Shown here in pieces: positions 1 to 8,640 of a DNA stretch of 64,000 bases (its first letter is position 1; each line of letters starts with the position of its first letter). Location: positions 1-64,000 of the forward strand of contig NZ_CADIJV010000005.1 in the NCBI RefSeq assembly GCF_902859765.1, written 5' to 3'. The notes under the pieces are model-generated. The model made no database searches. It worked only from the letters and a program-made list of their open reading frames with translations, and had not been told where the DNA came from. The DNA comes from Achromobacter pulmonis (lineage in GTDB: Bacteria > Pseudomonadota > Gammaproteobacteria > Burkholderiales > Burkholderiaceae_B). The translations under genes were made by a program, and so were the position numbers.

Positions 1-1007
1 CGCCGGTTGCGCCCGCGCCAGTGGCATCGCCGCCCGCCGCCACGCCGCCGGTCGCCGCCGCGTCCGCCGCGCCCGAACCGGAGTCCGCGCCCAAGAAGGC
101 GTCGTGGCTGTCGCGGCTCAAGCAGGGCCTGTCGCGCACCGGCCAGAGCATTGGCGGCATTTTCGTCGGCGTCAAGGTCGACGAGAACCTGTTCGAGGAA
201 CTCGAATCGGCGCTCATTATGGCCGATGCCGGGCTGGAGGCCACCGAGAAGCTGCTGACCGCGCTGCGCGCGCGGGTCAAGAAAGAGCGCATCGAGGATC
301 CGGCCCAGGTCAAGACCGCGCTGCGCCAGTTGCTGGCCGATCACCTGCGCCCGCTGGAGCGCGCCTTCGAGCTGAAGCGCGCGCAGCCGCTGGTGGTGAT
401 GATCGCGGGCGTCAACGGCGCCGGCAAGACGACGTCCATCGGCAAGCTGGCGCATACGTTCCAGCGCCAGGGCGCCAGCGTGCTGCTGGCCGCGGGCGAC
501 ACGTTCCGCGCCGCGGCGCGCGAGCAGTTGATCGAATGGGGCAGCCGCAACAACGTCACCGTGATCTCGCAGGATGGCGGCGATCCGGCGGCGGTGGCGT
601 TCGACTCGGTCAACGCCGGCCGCGCGCGCGGCATGGGCGTGGTGATGGTGGATACGGCCGGCCGCCTGCCGACCCAGCTGCACCTGATGGAAGAACTGAA
701 GAAGATCCGCCGCGTCATCGGCAAGGCCGACCCGGCCGCGCCGCACGAAGTGCTGCTGGTGGTGGACGGCAACACCGGCCAGAACGCGCTGGCGCAGATC
801 CGCGCGTTCGACGCGGCCATCAACCTCACCGGCCTGGTCGTGACCAAGCTGGATGGCACCGCCAAGGGCGGCACGCTGGCGGCGGTGGCGGCGGGCAGCC
901 AGGGCGTGCGGCCGATCCCGGTGTACTGGATCGGCGTGGGCGAAAGCCTCGAAGACCTGCAGCCGTTCGTGGCCGACGAATTCGCGGGGGCATTGCTGGC
1001 CGACTGA
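1..1007 (+). CDS. ftsY: FtsY, signal recognition particle receptor (5' end cut by window)
   Basis: SRP-receptor GTPase that docks SRP-bound ribosomes at the inner membrane for co-translational insertion. The reading frame is open to the window edge and is Ala/Pro-rich there, so the GTG at 21 is probably internal and the N-terminal A domain starts upstream. Counting from that GTG, the helical N domain spans about residues 30-110. The G domain follows, with P-loop GVNGAGKTT (130-138), the DTFRAAAREQL box (160-170), DTAGR (211-215) and TKLDGTAKGG (275-284). This set and order is specific to SRP GTPases, and the A/N extension separates FtsY from Ffh. The gene ends just before a strong bidirectional terminator. 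Confidence 0.96.
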   Translation, partial: PVAPAPVASPPAATPPVAAASAAPEPESAPKKASWLSRLKQGLSRTGQSIGGIFVGVKVDENLFEELESALIMADAGLEATEKLLTALRARVKKERIEDPAQVKTALRQLLADHLRPLERAFELKRAQPLVVMIAGVNGAGKTTSIGKLAHTFQRQGASVLLAAGDTFRAAAREQLIEWGSRNNVTVISQDGGDPAAVAFDSVNAGRARGMGVVMVDTAGRLPTQLHLMEELKKIRRVIGKADPAAPHEVLLVVDGNTGQNALAQIRAFDAAINLTGLVVTKLDGTAKGGTLAAVAAGSQGVRPIPVYWIGVGESLEDLQPFVADEFAGALLAD

Positions 1008-1044
1008 TCAGGTCCACGGATCGCCGTCGGGGCCTCGCGCCCGG

Positions 1045-1106
1045 CGCTGAAAACACCGCGCCCCACGCCTGATACATCGCAGGCGTGGGGCGCGGTGTTT
1101 TCAGCG
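1045..1106. terminator. Bidirectional hairpin terminator between ftsY and the CYTH-CHAD gene
   Basis: Two perfect 27-base arms (1045-1071 and 1080-1106) surround an 8-base loop. An A-tract on one arm becomes a T-tract on the other. It lies between convergent stop codons (1007 on +, 1140 on -), so it can end transcription from both sides. Confidence 0.85.
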
Positions 1107-1139
1107 GGCGCAAACGTGGTCCGCGAGGACCGCGTGGCC

Positions 1140-2798
1140 TCACTTCCAGAACGGTTTGCTGCTGGCCAGGTCGTCGAAGGCGCGCTGCGCATCCACCGCC
1201 AGTTCTTCCAGCCGGGCGCTGATCCAGCCCAGCGCGAACCAGGCCTGCGGATGCGTGGCCGTACACGACTCGTAGTAGTCCTTGGCCACGGCCAGGTCGT
1301 TGATCTCGCCCAGGATGTCCTGCACCCGCGATAGCAGCTTGCGGTAGCCGCGCAGCTTGGCCGGCGGCAGCAGCGATTCGGCGAAGGCCAGGCTGTAGCG
1401 CAGGCGCTTGCCGCGCTTGCGCAGTTCGTGGCGCGTCGGGATGTCGAGCGTGGCGAACTGGGTGCCCTGGTCGGCTACCTTGCTGTGCCAGCGGTGCAGG
1501 CGCCGCGCCAACTGCTTATGCAGTCGCTGCGGGTCGGGCTCGGGCGCCAGCATGGGGATGATGGTCGGTTTGACGCTGGGGCCGGCGATGCCGCCTTCCA
1601 GGCGGATGGCGGGCTCGGGCGCGGCGTCGCTGGGCATGCCATTGGCAACGTGCTGGCCGTCGGAGGCCGGCAGGGCCGGCGGCACGTCCAGGCTCCATTC
1701 CAGCAGTTCCAGCAGCCACGCCTGGAAGGCCTTGCCGCCGGCAATGGCGCGCGCGTCCTGTTCGGGCGGCGCCGCTTCCATCGGGATGACTGGCATGCCG
1801 GCGCGCATCAGCGCGGGCGCCACGGTTTCGTTCAGCACGTCCTGGTCGCGGTTGGCGCCGAAAGCGGCGAAGTGCGCGCGCACGCCCTGCATGATGCTGT
1901 CGGAGACCGGCGCGATCCAGCCATCGAACAGCTTCCAGGCCGAACGCAGGCGGCGGATGCCGACGCGCAGTTGGTGCACGTGTTCGGAATTGCCGGCGCG
2001 GTACACGCCTTCGGTGTCGACCTCGGCCAGCACTGCGGCGTTGCGGGCGATCTGGTCCAGGCATTCGGCGGCGATGCGGCCCATGGCCTGGGCCGCGGTC
2101 ATGTCCTCGCGCAGCTTGACGGCGGCAGCCGTGCGCGGCGCCCAGAACAGGGCGATGGCCTGGGCGCGGCGGCTGTCGAGGTCATCGCCCGGGATGGCGT
2201 CGACATCGGCCAGGCGTTGCGCCAACTGCGCCAGGGCGTCGCCGCGTTCCGATTTGCTGCGCGGGTCCAGCACCAGGTTGTGGCGTTGCTGCCAGCCGCG
2301 CGCGACCGCGAAGATGGCGGCGGGGCGGCCCGAGACCAGTTCGAATTCGAGTTCGGAGATCGGCAGTTCCAGCGCGCCGGCGCGCAGGATGCCGGTGTCG
2401 TAGGCCAGTTCGACCGTGCCGTAGCGGGTGCGCACCTTGCGCAGCATGCGCTGCACGTCGGTCTCATAGCGCAGGCCCAGTTCGCCCTTGATGGCGGCCA
2501 GGGCGGCCTCGACTTCGGTGCCGGCGTAGACCGACAGGTCGAGCACCGGGCCAGGGCGGGGATGATTCAGTTCGATGCGGGTGATGGCGTTGATGCCGGG
2601 CATCTTCAGGGTCTGCACCCAGTCGCGGCCTTCCTGGCGCAGGCGGATGGCGATGCGCGCCCGGGCCAGTTCGCGCTCGGGGGTGTCGAAGTACATCGCG
2701 TGCAGGCGAATGCGCGTCGCTTCGCGTTGCTTGATCTCTCGCAGCACGGCCTGGCGCGAAGCCGTGGGCACGTGCAGTTTCAGTTCCTGTTCCGACAT
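1140..2798 (-). CDS. CYTH-CHAD domain protein (inorganic triphosphatase-like)
   Basis: 552 residues. The N-terminal CYTH domain (about 1-200) starts with the diagnostic ExExK signature (E3, E5, K7), followed by the basic and acidic tunnel residues expected in triphosphate tunnel enzymes. The C-terminal CHAD domain (about 230-545) is helical and has His/Arg-rich repeats such as HVHQLRVGIRRLR (273-285) and HELRKRGKRLRY. CYTH domains of this type hydrolyse inorganic triphosphate, and CHAD domains bind polyphosphate. A cytoplasmic role in polyphosphate or triphosphate metabolism is therefore likely. It is a single-gene unit convergent with ftsY. The exact substrate is inferred from the family. 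Confidence 0.88.
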   Translation of the reverse strand: MSEQELKLHVPTASRQAVLREIKQREATRIRLHAMYFDTPERELARARIAIRLRQEGRDWVQTLKMPGINAITRIELNHPRPGPVLDLSVYAGTEVEAALAAIKGELGLRYETDVQRMLRKVRTRYGTVELAYDTGILRAGALELPISELEFELVSGRPAAIFAVARGWQQRHNLVLDPRSKSERGDALAQLAQRLADVDAIPGDDLDSRRAQAIALFWAPRTAAAVKLREDMTAAQAMGRIAAECLDQIARNAAVLAEVDTEGVYRAGNSEHVHQLRVGIRRLRSAWKLFDGWIAPVSDSIMQGVRAHFAAFGANRDQDVLNETVAPALMRAGMPVIPMEAAPPEQDARAIAGGKAFQAWLLELLEWSLDVPPALPASDGQHVANGMPSDAAPEPAIRLEGGIAGPSVKPTIIPMLAPEPDPQRLHKQLARRLHRWHSKVADQGTQFATLDIPTRHELRKRGKRLRYSLAFAESLLPPAKLRGYRKLLSRVQDILGEINDLAVAKDYYESCTATHPQAWFALGWISARLEELAVDAQRAFDDLASSKPFWK

Positions 2799-3101
2799 GG
2801 CGGCGGGTGTCCAGCGGCAAAAGCCGAGATGTTAATCAAATGGGGGGAGATGTTTGATGACCGGTCATATTTAGTTCATAAATGCTCGTCCGAGCATAGA
2901 CCGGGTTGCGGTGCATCAACAATCGTCGGCGGACCGGTCCCGTCGATATTTTCGGCTTTGATTGCGTCCGCGCAATTACCCGGCTCCAACGACAGGCGAC
3001 GACGCCCCGGGCTATTCAAATTGTAATTAGCGTGCGTGCGCGCTATGGGTGACAGCGCTCCCCATGGGCGCGACGCGGCGGTGGCGGTCCGGCGACGCGG
3101 G
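2799..3101. other. Gene-free intergenic stretch
   Basis: Lies between the CYTH-CHAD start and the phn operon terminator. It presumably holds the leftward promoter of the CYTH-CHAD gene. Apart from the dyad at 2882-2897, I see no RNA gene, repeat or credible coding frame. Confidence 0.5.
2882..2897. promoter_or_regulatory. Short dyad upstream of the CYTH-CHAD gene
   Basis: ATGCTCG and CGAGCAT arms flank a two-base centre, about 85 bases upstream of the CYTH-CHAD start. The surrounding DNA is AT-richer than its neighbours and could hold the promoter. It may be an operator; no regulator is adjacent. Confidence 0.3.
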
Positions 3102-3128
3102 AAAAAAAAACCGCCCGTTGCCGGGCGG
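3102..3128 (-). terminator. Intrinsic terminator of the phn operon
   Basis: Read on the minus strand, a perfect CCGCCCG/CGGGCGG stem with a 4-base loop is followed by nine T's (the A-run 3102-3110 on +). It lies 28 bases after the stop of the last phnE-like gene. Confidence 0.88.
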
Positions 3129-3155
3129 CGCAAAGGAACGTCGGTGGCGGGCGCG

Positions 3156-3980
3156 TCAGAGGATGCGTTTGCGCGCCTGGGTGATGAGAATCTCGGCCAG
3201 CACCACCACCACGAAGATGGCGGCCAGCACCAGCGCGACGCGGTCCCACTGGAACAGGTTGAGGGCGGTGTCCAGCGCCATGCCGATGCCGCCGGCGCCG
3301 ACCAGGCCGAGCACGGCGGATTCGCGTACGTTGATGTCCCAGCGCAGCAGCACGATGGACCAGAACGCCGGGCGGATCTGCGGCCAGTAGGCGTACCAGA
3401 TCACCGCGGCCTTGCTGGCGCCGGTGGCGGTGACGGCTTCGATCGGGCCGCGCTGCGCTTCCTCGATGGCTTCGCCCACCAGCTTGCCGACGAAGCCGAT
3501 GGAGCGGAACGCGATGGCCAGCGTGCCGGCCAGCGCGCCGGGGCCGAAGATGGCGATGAACAGCAGCGCCCAGACCAGCGAGTTGACCGAGCGGCTCGAC
3601 ACCAGGACCAGCCGCGCGAGCATGTTGATGGTCTTGCTGGGCGTGAGATTGTTGGCCGCCAGCAGGCCCACCGGCACCGCCATGATCACCGACAGGATGG
3701 TGCCGAGCGTGGCAATGTGCAGGGTCTCGATCAGCGCGTCGTGCACGCCGCCGCGGTAGTGGGCCCAGTCCACCGGCCACATGCGCTGGAACAGGTCGGC
3801 CATCTGCTCGGGCGCGTCGTACAGGAACTCCGGAATGACTTCGACGCCACGGATGGCCTGCACGATGGCGGCCACCAGCAGCAGGTAGAGGGCGAAGCGC
3901 AGCAGCCGCTGGCCCAGGCTGTAGCGCTGCCAGACGCGCGGCGCGCCGCTGGCGGGCAAGGTGGGGGCGTGCGTGCTCAT
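3156..3980 (-). CDS. phnE: Phosphonate/phosphite ABC transporter permease PhnE (second copy)
   Basis: 274-residue inner-membrane permease with about six hydrophobic segments. The cytoplasmic EAA-type loop EAIEEAQRGPIEAVTATGAS contacts the ATPase. The terminal hydrophobic region has the PhnE-like GLVGAGGIGMALDTALN pattern. It overlaps the upstream permease by four bases (ATGA), so the two are translationally coupled and probably form a heterodimeric channel. It is the last gene of a phnC-D-E-E operon. The family imports phosphonates, phosphite or phosphate analogues; the actual substrate cannot be read from sequence. Confidence 0.93.
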   Translation of the reverse strand: MSTHAPTLPASGAPRVWQRYSLGQRLLRFALYLLLVAAIVQAIRGVEVIPEFLYDAPEQMADLFQRMWPVDWAHYRGGVHDALIETLHIATLGTILSVIMAVPVGLLAANNLTPSKTINMLARLVLVSSRSVNSLVWALLFIAIFGPGALAGTLAIAFRSIGFVGKLVGEAIEEAQRGPIEAVTATGASKAAVIWYAYWPQIRPAFWSIVLLRWDINVRESAVLGLVGAGGIGMALDTALNLFQWDRVALVLAAIFVVVVLAEILITQARKRIL

Positions 3981-4888
3981 TGGTCCGCCTCCGCTTTGCG
4001 GGCGGCCTGGTAGGCCGCCTTCGAGCTGCTGGAGCCGATGCCGCGCGCGCCGGCGAAACGGCCCTGCAGGATGCGGTCGAAGCCCAGGTTGTCCAGGAAT
4101 ACGGCGCGCACGAAGCCCGCCAGGATCTCGCCCAGCATGATGATGGCGATCAGCGTCAGCAGGATGGCGCTGACGAAGTCGTAGTCAAAGCGCTGGAAGG
4201 CCGAGAACAGCGTGCCGCCGACGCCGCCGGCGCCGACGATGCCGACCATGGTGGAGTTGCGCAGGTTCGAGTCGAACTGGTAGGTGGCAAAGCCGATGAA
4301 ACGCGCGAACACCTGCGGCAGCACGCCAAAGGCGAGCACGTTGGCGAACGAGGCGCCTGTGGCGCGCACCGCTTCGACCTGCTTGAGCGAGATTTCCTCG
4401 ATGGCCTCGGTGAACAGTTTGCCGATGAAGCCGATCGAGGCGACCGTCAACGCCAGGATGCCGGCCAGCGCGCCAAAGCCCACGGCCTTGACGAACAGGA
4501 TGGCGACGATCACCGGATGCAGCGCGCGGCATAGCGCGACGAGGGCCCGCGCCGGCCACGACACCCAGCCCGGCATCAGGTTGCGCGCGCCCAGCAGGCC
4601 CACCGGCAGCGCGAACAGGATGCCCAGCACCGAGGCCAGCACGGCGATCTCCAGGCTTTCGGCGATGCCTTTCCAGAGGGTGGCGGGCTTCTCGAAATTG
4701 GGCGGGAACATGCGCGCCAGAAAGGTCGAGGCATGGCCCATGCCGCTCTCGAAGCGGGCCCAGCTGAAGTCCAGCTGCGCGCCGGCGTAGATCGTGTATA
4801 GCACCAGCAACAGCATGCCCGCCTTGGCGCGGCCGGACAGGGCGAAGGGGCGCGGATGCGCGGAACGGGGAGAGGTCACGCCAGCCAA
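3977..4888 (-). CDS. phnE: Phosphonate/phosphite ABC transporter permease PhnE (first copy)
   Basis: 303-residue multi-spanning permease homologous to its downstream neighbour. It carries the EAA loop [20 protein letters not shown] and the [20 protein letters not shown] region typical of PhnE. Its start overlaps the phnC 3' end by 13 bases, which indicates tight operon coupling. Two divergent PhnE copies, rather than one homodimer, are a known arrangement for this transporter family. Confidence 0.93.
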   Translation of the reverse strand: MAGVTSPRSAHPRPFALSGRAKAGMLLLVLYTIYAGAQLDFSWARFESGMGHASTFLARMFPPNFEKPATLWKGIAESLEIAVLASVLGILFALPVGLLGARNLMPGWVSWPARALVALCRALHPVIVAILFVKAVGFGALAGILALTVASIGFIGKLFTEAIEEISLKQVEAVRATGASFANVLAFGVLPQVFARFIGFATYQFDSNLRNSTMVGIVGAGGVGGTLFSAFQRFDYDFVSAILLTLIAIIMLGEILAGFVRAVFLDNLGFDRILQGRFAGARGIGSSSSKAAYQAARKAEADQ

Positions 4889-5646
4889 GACTCGCCTCCG
4901 TAGATGGTCTTGAGCATGCCGGCGTCCAGGCCCTGGCCGTCGCCGTCGTAGACCACGTGGCCGCCGGACATGCCGACGATGCGGCTGGCATAGCGCCGCG
5001 CCAGCTCGACGTCATGGATGTTGACGATGACCGGGATGCCGCTGGCATCGCCCTGCGCCGCCAGCAGTTCCATGATCTCGACCGAGGTCTTGGGGTCGAG
5101 CGACGAGGTCGGTTCGTCGGCCAGCAGCAGTTGCGGCCGCTGCATCAGGGCGCGGGCGATGCCCACGCGCTGGCGCTGGCCGCCGGACAAGGCGTCGGCG
5201 CGCTGGTCGGCAAAGCCCGCCAGGCCGACGGTATCGAGCAACTGGTAGGCATGCTCGATGTCGTCGGGCTCGAAACGGCGGGTCCAGGCCTTGAAGGCGC
5301 CGGTGTAGCCCAGCCGCCCGGTGAGCAGGTTTTCCATCACGGTCAGGCGTTCGACCAGGTTGTATTCCTGGAACACCATGCCGATGCGCCGGCGCGCGCG
5401 CCGCAGCGACGCGCCACGCACCCGGGCCAGGTCGACCGCGCCGTCGCCGGCTTCCAGCACGATCTCGCCGCGGGTCGGCTCGATCAGCCGGTTGATGCAG
5501 CGCAGCAGCGTGCTCTTGCCGGTGCCCGAGGGGCCGATGATGGCCGTCAGGCCGCGTCCCGCGATCTGCAGGTCGATGCCGTTCAGTACCGGCCGGCCGG
5601 CCCGGTATTCCTTGACCAGGCCGGATATGCGTAGCGACGTCGTCAT
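4876..5646 (-). CDS. phnC: Phosphonate/phosphite ABC transporter ATPase PhnC
   Basis: 256 residues from the ATG at 5646. The frame is open further upstream, but the extension overlaps phnD and is not ABC-like. Walker A is GPSGTGKST (38-46), the Q-loop is VFQEYNLV, the ABC signature LSGGQRQR precedes Walker B LLLADEP, and the switch region is NIHDVELA. The NIHDxxLA form is typical of PhnC ATPases. It energises the two downstream permeases and lies 5 bases after phnD. Confidence 0.94.
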   Translation of the reverse strand: MTTSLRISGLVKEYRAGRPVLNGIDLQIAGRGLTAIIGPSGTGKSTLLRCINRLIEPTRGEIVLEAGDGAVDLARVRGASLRRARRRIGMVFQEYNLVERLTVMENLLTGRLGYTGAFKAWTRRFEPDDIEHAYQLLDTVGLAGFADQRADALSGGQRQRVGIARALMQRPQLLLADEPTSSLDPKTSVEIMELLAAQGDASGIPVIVNIHDVELARRYASRIVGMSGGHVVYDGDGQGLDAGMLKTIYGGESWLA

Positions 5647-5651
5647 GCTGA

Positions 5652-6650
5652 TTACTTCTTGCTCTTGGCGGATTCGCGGTCGTAGGCGGCGCGGTTGAAG
5701 CTCTCGCCGCCGGATTCGGCGACTTGGCGCACGATGGCCCAGTCCTTCTGGTAGGTCACCAGGTAGAAGCGGTCGGCGCCGTCGAAGGCCTTGGACATCT
5801 CGGCCGGGAAGCGGTAGTCGTAGAAGCACTTGAGCATCTGGTCGCGGAACTTCGGCTCCAGGTCGTGCGCGTAGGCGAACGATGAGGTGGGGAATTTCTC
5901 GCTCTTGTAGATGATGCGGAAGTCGGCTTCCTTGACCTGGCCGCGCTCGACCATGCGCTTGAACACGTCCGAGGCGACCGCGGCGGCATCGTAGTCGCCG
6001 GAGTTCACGCCCATGACCGACTGGTCATGCTTGCCCGAGAAGATGATCTTGTAGTCCTTGTCGGGCGTCAGGCCTTCCTTGGGGAACAACGCCACCGGCG
6101 CCATGTGGCCGGAGTTCGACGACGGCGCGGTGTGCGCCAGCTTCTTGCCCTTCAGGTCGGTCAGCTTCTGGTACGGGCTGTCCTTCTTGACGATCACGAT
6201 CAAGTTGTAGCCCTGGAAGCCATCGGCATAGCCCTTGACGGCGAACGGCACCGCGCCGGCGATGTTGACGGCGAAGGCGGTGGGGCCGGTGGAGAAGCCG
6301 CCCACGTGCAGGCGGCCCGAGCGCATGGCTTCGATTTCGGCGGCGTTGCTCTGCACCTGGTAGAACACCACGCGCTTGCCGGTGCATTCGGACAGGTGCT
6401 TGGTGAAGGGCTTGAAGATGTCTTCATACACCGCCGGGTCTTCCACCGGGGTGTAGGTGAACACCAGCGTCGACGGCGTCTTGAGCTTGGACGCATCGGT
6501 GGGCGTGTCGGCCACCAGGTTCTTGTCGGCGTCGCAGTACATCTGGTCCAGGTCGCCCCGGTTCGGGCAGGTGTCGGCGGCGTGGGCGGCGGACGCCCCG
6601 AACGCGAGCGCGGCCAGCGAGGCCGCTTGCAGTAGACGCAAGGCGCGCAT
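5652..6650 (-). CDS. phnD: Periplasmic phosphonate/phosphite-binding protein PhnD
   Basis: 332 residues from the ATG at 6650, chosen because a GAGGAG ribosome site precedes it and it begins directly with a Sec signal peptide ([18 protein letters not shown], cleavage after AHA). The mature protein shows PhnD hallmarks: [19 protein letters not shown] near the start, the [10 protein letters not shown] loop, and [13 protein letters not shown], which resembles the ligand-binding helix start. It is the first gene of the phnDCEE operon and delivers ligand to the PhnE pair. No C-P lyase or phosphonatase lies in this window, so the fate of the ligand is unknown. Confidence 0.93.
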   Translation of the reverse strand: MRALRLLQAASLAALAFGASAAHAADTCPNRGDLDQMYCDADKNLVADTPTDASKLKTPSTLVFTYTPVEDPAVYEDIFKPFTKHLSECTGKRVVFYQVQSNAAEIEAMRSGRLHVGGFSTGPTAFAVNIAGAVPFAVKGYADGFQGYNLIVIVKKDSPYQKLTDLKGKKLAHTAPSSNSGHMAPVALFPKEGLTPDKDYKIIFSGKHDQSVMGVNSGDYDAAAVASDVFKRMVERGQVKEADFRIIYKSEKFPTSSFAYAHDLEPKFRDQMLKCFYDYRFPAEMSKAFDGADRFYLVTYQKDWAIVRQVAESGGESFNRAAYDRESAKSKK

Positions 6651-6811
6651 CGTATGTCTCCTCTTATCGGTCTGAATATGACTAGTAACTGAATTCAAAC
6701 ATACAAGCGCAGGGGAGACACTCGGGAAAGTCCCTGTGTTTCTTTTCGGGTTTTGTTCGGTTTGTTCGTTTTGGGTTCGTTTTTGCGCGAACCGGGGCGA
6801 GGCCCGGCGAC

Positions 6812-6838
6812 GGATCGGTCGATCCGCCGCCGGACTCG
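6812..6838. terminator. Possible hairpin between the IclR gene and phnD
   Basis: Twelve-base arms with one mismatch (CGGCGACGGATC versus GATCCGCCGCCG) around a short loop, 22 bases beyond the stop of the IclR gene. There is no clear T-run, so termination is only a possibility. The T-rich tract 6735-6785 next to it is low-complexity. Confidence 0.35.
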
Positions 6839-6859
6839 CGGGTCAGGCGGGAAGGAGGG

Positions 6860-7675
6860 TCAGGCGCGGTAGCCGAGCTTGCGCGAGATTTCCTGCGCGC
6901 AGGCCAGCAGCGGACGGGCGATGGCGCCGTCCCAGGACACGTCGAACAGGCCGGTGGGGCCCAGGCTGGTCAGCGCCAGCACGATGTTGCCGGTGTTGTC
7001 GAAGACCGGCACCGACAAGGCGTCGACGCCGGGCAGCGGGTTGCCCAGCGCCCGCGCCATGCCGTGCACGCGGATGTCGGCCAGTTGCGCCTCGATGTTG
7101 GCGCGGCTGGCCTTGCGCGGCGGCGGCACGCTGGCGATGACGGCGGTGTCGCCTTCCTCGCGGGCGATGTAGTGCTCGCTGACCTTGGGCGGCAGCCAGG
7201 CCGCGAACACCAGGCCGGTGGCGGTGTGCAGCATAGACATCACGGTGCCCTTGCGCATGTTCACGTGCACCGGGTAGCTGGCCTCGGTCATGTGGATCAT
7301 GGTGGGGCCGTGCGAGCCCAGCACCGCGATGCCCAAGGTGTGGCCGATCTCGGATTGCAGCTTGGCGATCTCGGGCATGGCGATGCGCACCGGATCCAGC
7401 CGTTGCAGGCTGACCAGGCCCATCTGCAGCGCGAACGGCCCCAGCTCGTACTGGCCGGTGATGCTGTCCTGCTGCACCAGGCCCACGCGGATGAAGCTGA
7501 CCAGGTAGGGGTGGGCCTTGGCCGAGGTCATGCCGGCGCCAGCGGCCAGGTCGCGCAGGGTCAGCGGCTTGGCGGCATCGACCAGCGCGGCCAGCAGCGG
7601 CACGCCCACTTCGATCGACTGGATGCTGCGGCGGCCGTCGTTGGCGGCGGGGGAGGATGTTTTGGCGGTGGCCAC
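6860..7675 (-). CDS. IclR-family transcriptional regulator
   Basis: 271 residues from a GTG at 7675, ten bases after the HAD gene stop. A longer frame exists but its extra residues lie inside the HAD gene. The N-terminal winged helix (about 10-75; RSIQSIEVGVPLLAALVDA, then LRDLAAGAGMTSAKAHPYL) is followed by the IclR effector domain, with GTVMSMLHTATGLVFAAWLP and a C-terminal LSVPVFDNTGNIVLALTSLG strand. Its position between the HAD gene and the phn operon suggests it controls one or both. The ligand is unknown. Confidence 0.88.
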   Translation of the reverse strand: MATAKTSSPAANDGRRSIQSIEVGVPLLAALVDAAKPLTLRDLAAGAGMTSAKAHPYLVSFIRVGLVQQDSITGQYELGPFALQMGLVSLQRLDPVRIAMPEIAKLQSEIGHTLGIAVLGSHGPTMIHMTEASYPVHVNMRKGTVMSMLHTATGLVFAAWLPPKVSEHYIAREEGDTAVIASVPPPRKASRANIEAQLADIRVHGMARALGNPLPGVDALSVPVFDNTGNIVLALTSLGPTGLFDVSWDGAIARPLLACAQEISRKLGYRA

Positions 7676-7685
7676 GGTGCGGGTC

Positions 7686-8492
7686 TCAGGCGGTGACGGC
7701 GCGGGCGGCCAGCAGGCGCTCGGCCATCTCGGTGAAACCGGCGCCGCCATGGAACGCGGCCACGTAGGCGGGGCGGTGCGTCAGGCGGTGCAACTGCGAC
7801 TGGATGTTGGCCACGCCGACCGAGACCGGGAAGTAGGCGAACATGGGCTCGTCGTTGGGCGAGTCGCCGATGAACAGGGTGCTGTCGAGCACGCTGGCCA
7901 CGTCCACGCCGAATTCGCGCTGGAACAGGGTGCGCGTCATGGTCAGCTTGTCGTAGTCGCCGAACCAGCCGTTGACGTGGATCGAACTGACCTTGGCCTG
8001 GGCGCCGGCTTCTTCGAAGAGGCGCACGATGCGGCCGATGTCGGCCTCGGGCAGGGGCGGCACGTCCTCGCAGAAGTCGATCGCCAGGTCGGCCACGCGG
8101 TAGTCCTGGTCGCTGGCGACGGCCGCGCCGGGCACCTCGGCCAGCACCCGGTCGCGGATCGCGTCCAACTGCTTGCGGCTGGCCTGGCGCGAGGCCGCGT
8201 CGGTCCAGTAGTGCGTGACCATGCGGCGCGCCTGGCGGTCGTAGGCGTAGTAGAACGCGCCGTTCTCGCCGACCACCGCGCGCACCGGCCACATGCGGGC
8301 GATGTGGTCGCACCAGCCAGCCGGGCGGCCGGTGATCGGCACCACCTGGATGCCGGCCTGTTCCAGGCGCTCCAGGGCGGCATAGGCGTCGGCGGGCAGC
8401 CGGCCTTCGGTGGTCAGGGTGTCGTCAATGTCGGTGAGCACGACGCGGATCCCCGCCGCGACGGTCGAAGGCATGGCCGCAAGGGCTTGCAT
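7686..8492 (-). CDS. HAD-IIB family hydrolase (sugar-phosphatase-like)
   Basis: 268 residues from the ATG at 8492; a second ATG at 8474 is possible. HAD motif I is the nucleophile segment VVLTDIDDTLTTEG, where the first Asp forms the aspartyl-phosphate. Motif II is the Thr of VVPITGRPAG, and motif IV is FIGDSPNDEPMF. The insertion between motifs II and III is the type-IIB (Cof/SPP-like) cap. It is likely a cytosolic phosphomonoesterase on a small metabolite. It is probably co-transcribed with the downstream IclR gene. Linkage to phosphonate uptake is suggestive only. Confidence 0.85.
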   Translation of the reverse strand: MQALAAMPSTVAAGIRVVLTDIDDTLTTEGRLPADAYAALERLEQAGIQVVPITGRPAGWCDHIARMWPVRAVVGENGAFYYAYDRQARRMVTHYWTDAASRQASRKQLDAIRDRVLAEVPGAAVASDQDYRVADLAIDFCEDVPPLPEADIGRIVRLFEEAGAQAKVSSIHVNGWFGDYDKLTMTRTLFQREFGVDVASVLDSTLFIGDSPNDEPMFAYFPVSVGVANIQSQLHRLTHRPAYVAAFHGGAGFTEMAERLLAARAVTA

Positions 8493-8601
8493 GGCGTTTT
8501 TCCTTGGTTTTATGGGGTGTTCTCCGGCCGAAAGTTTAACCGGATGGCCCGCTTTGGGCGGGGGCGGAGCGGCCCGGTAGGGGATATGGCGCCGGGAGCG
8601 G

Positions 8602-8607
8602 TAAAAT
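8602..8607 (+). promoter_or_regulatory. Candidate -10 element upstream of ribBA
   Basis: TAAAAT lies 34 bases before the ribBA ATG in an otherwise G+C-rich leader. No good -35 hexamer is obvious. No FMN-riboswitch consensus was recognised in the short leader. Confidence 0.3.
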
Positions 8608-8640
8608 CCGGGCTTTCCCGCCTGGTATTGCGTGTCCACC

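Noticed and set aside
8493-8640. FMN riboswitch upstream of ribBA
   Set aside because: The leader is too short and shows no recognisable FMN-aptamer consensus.
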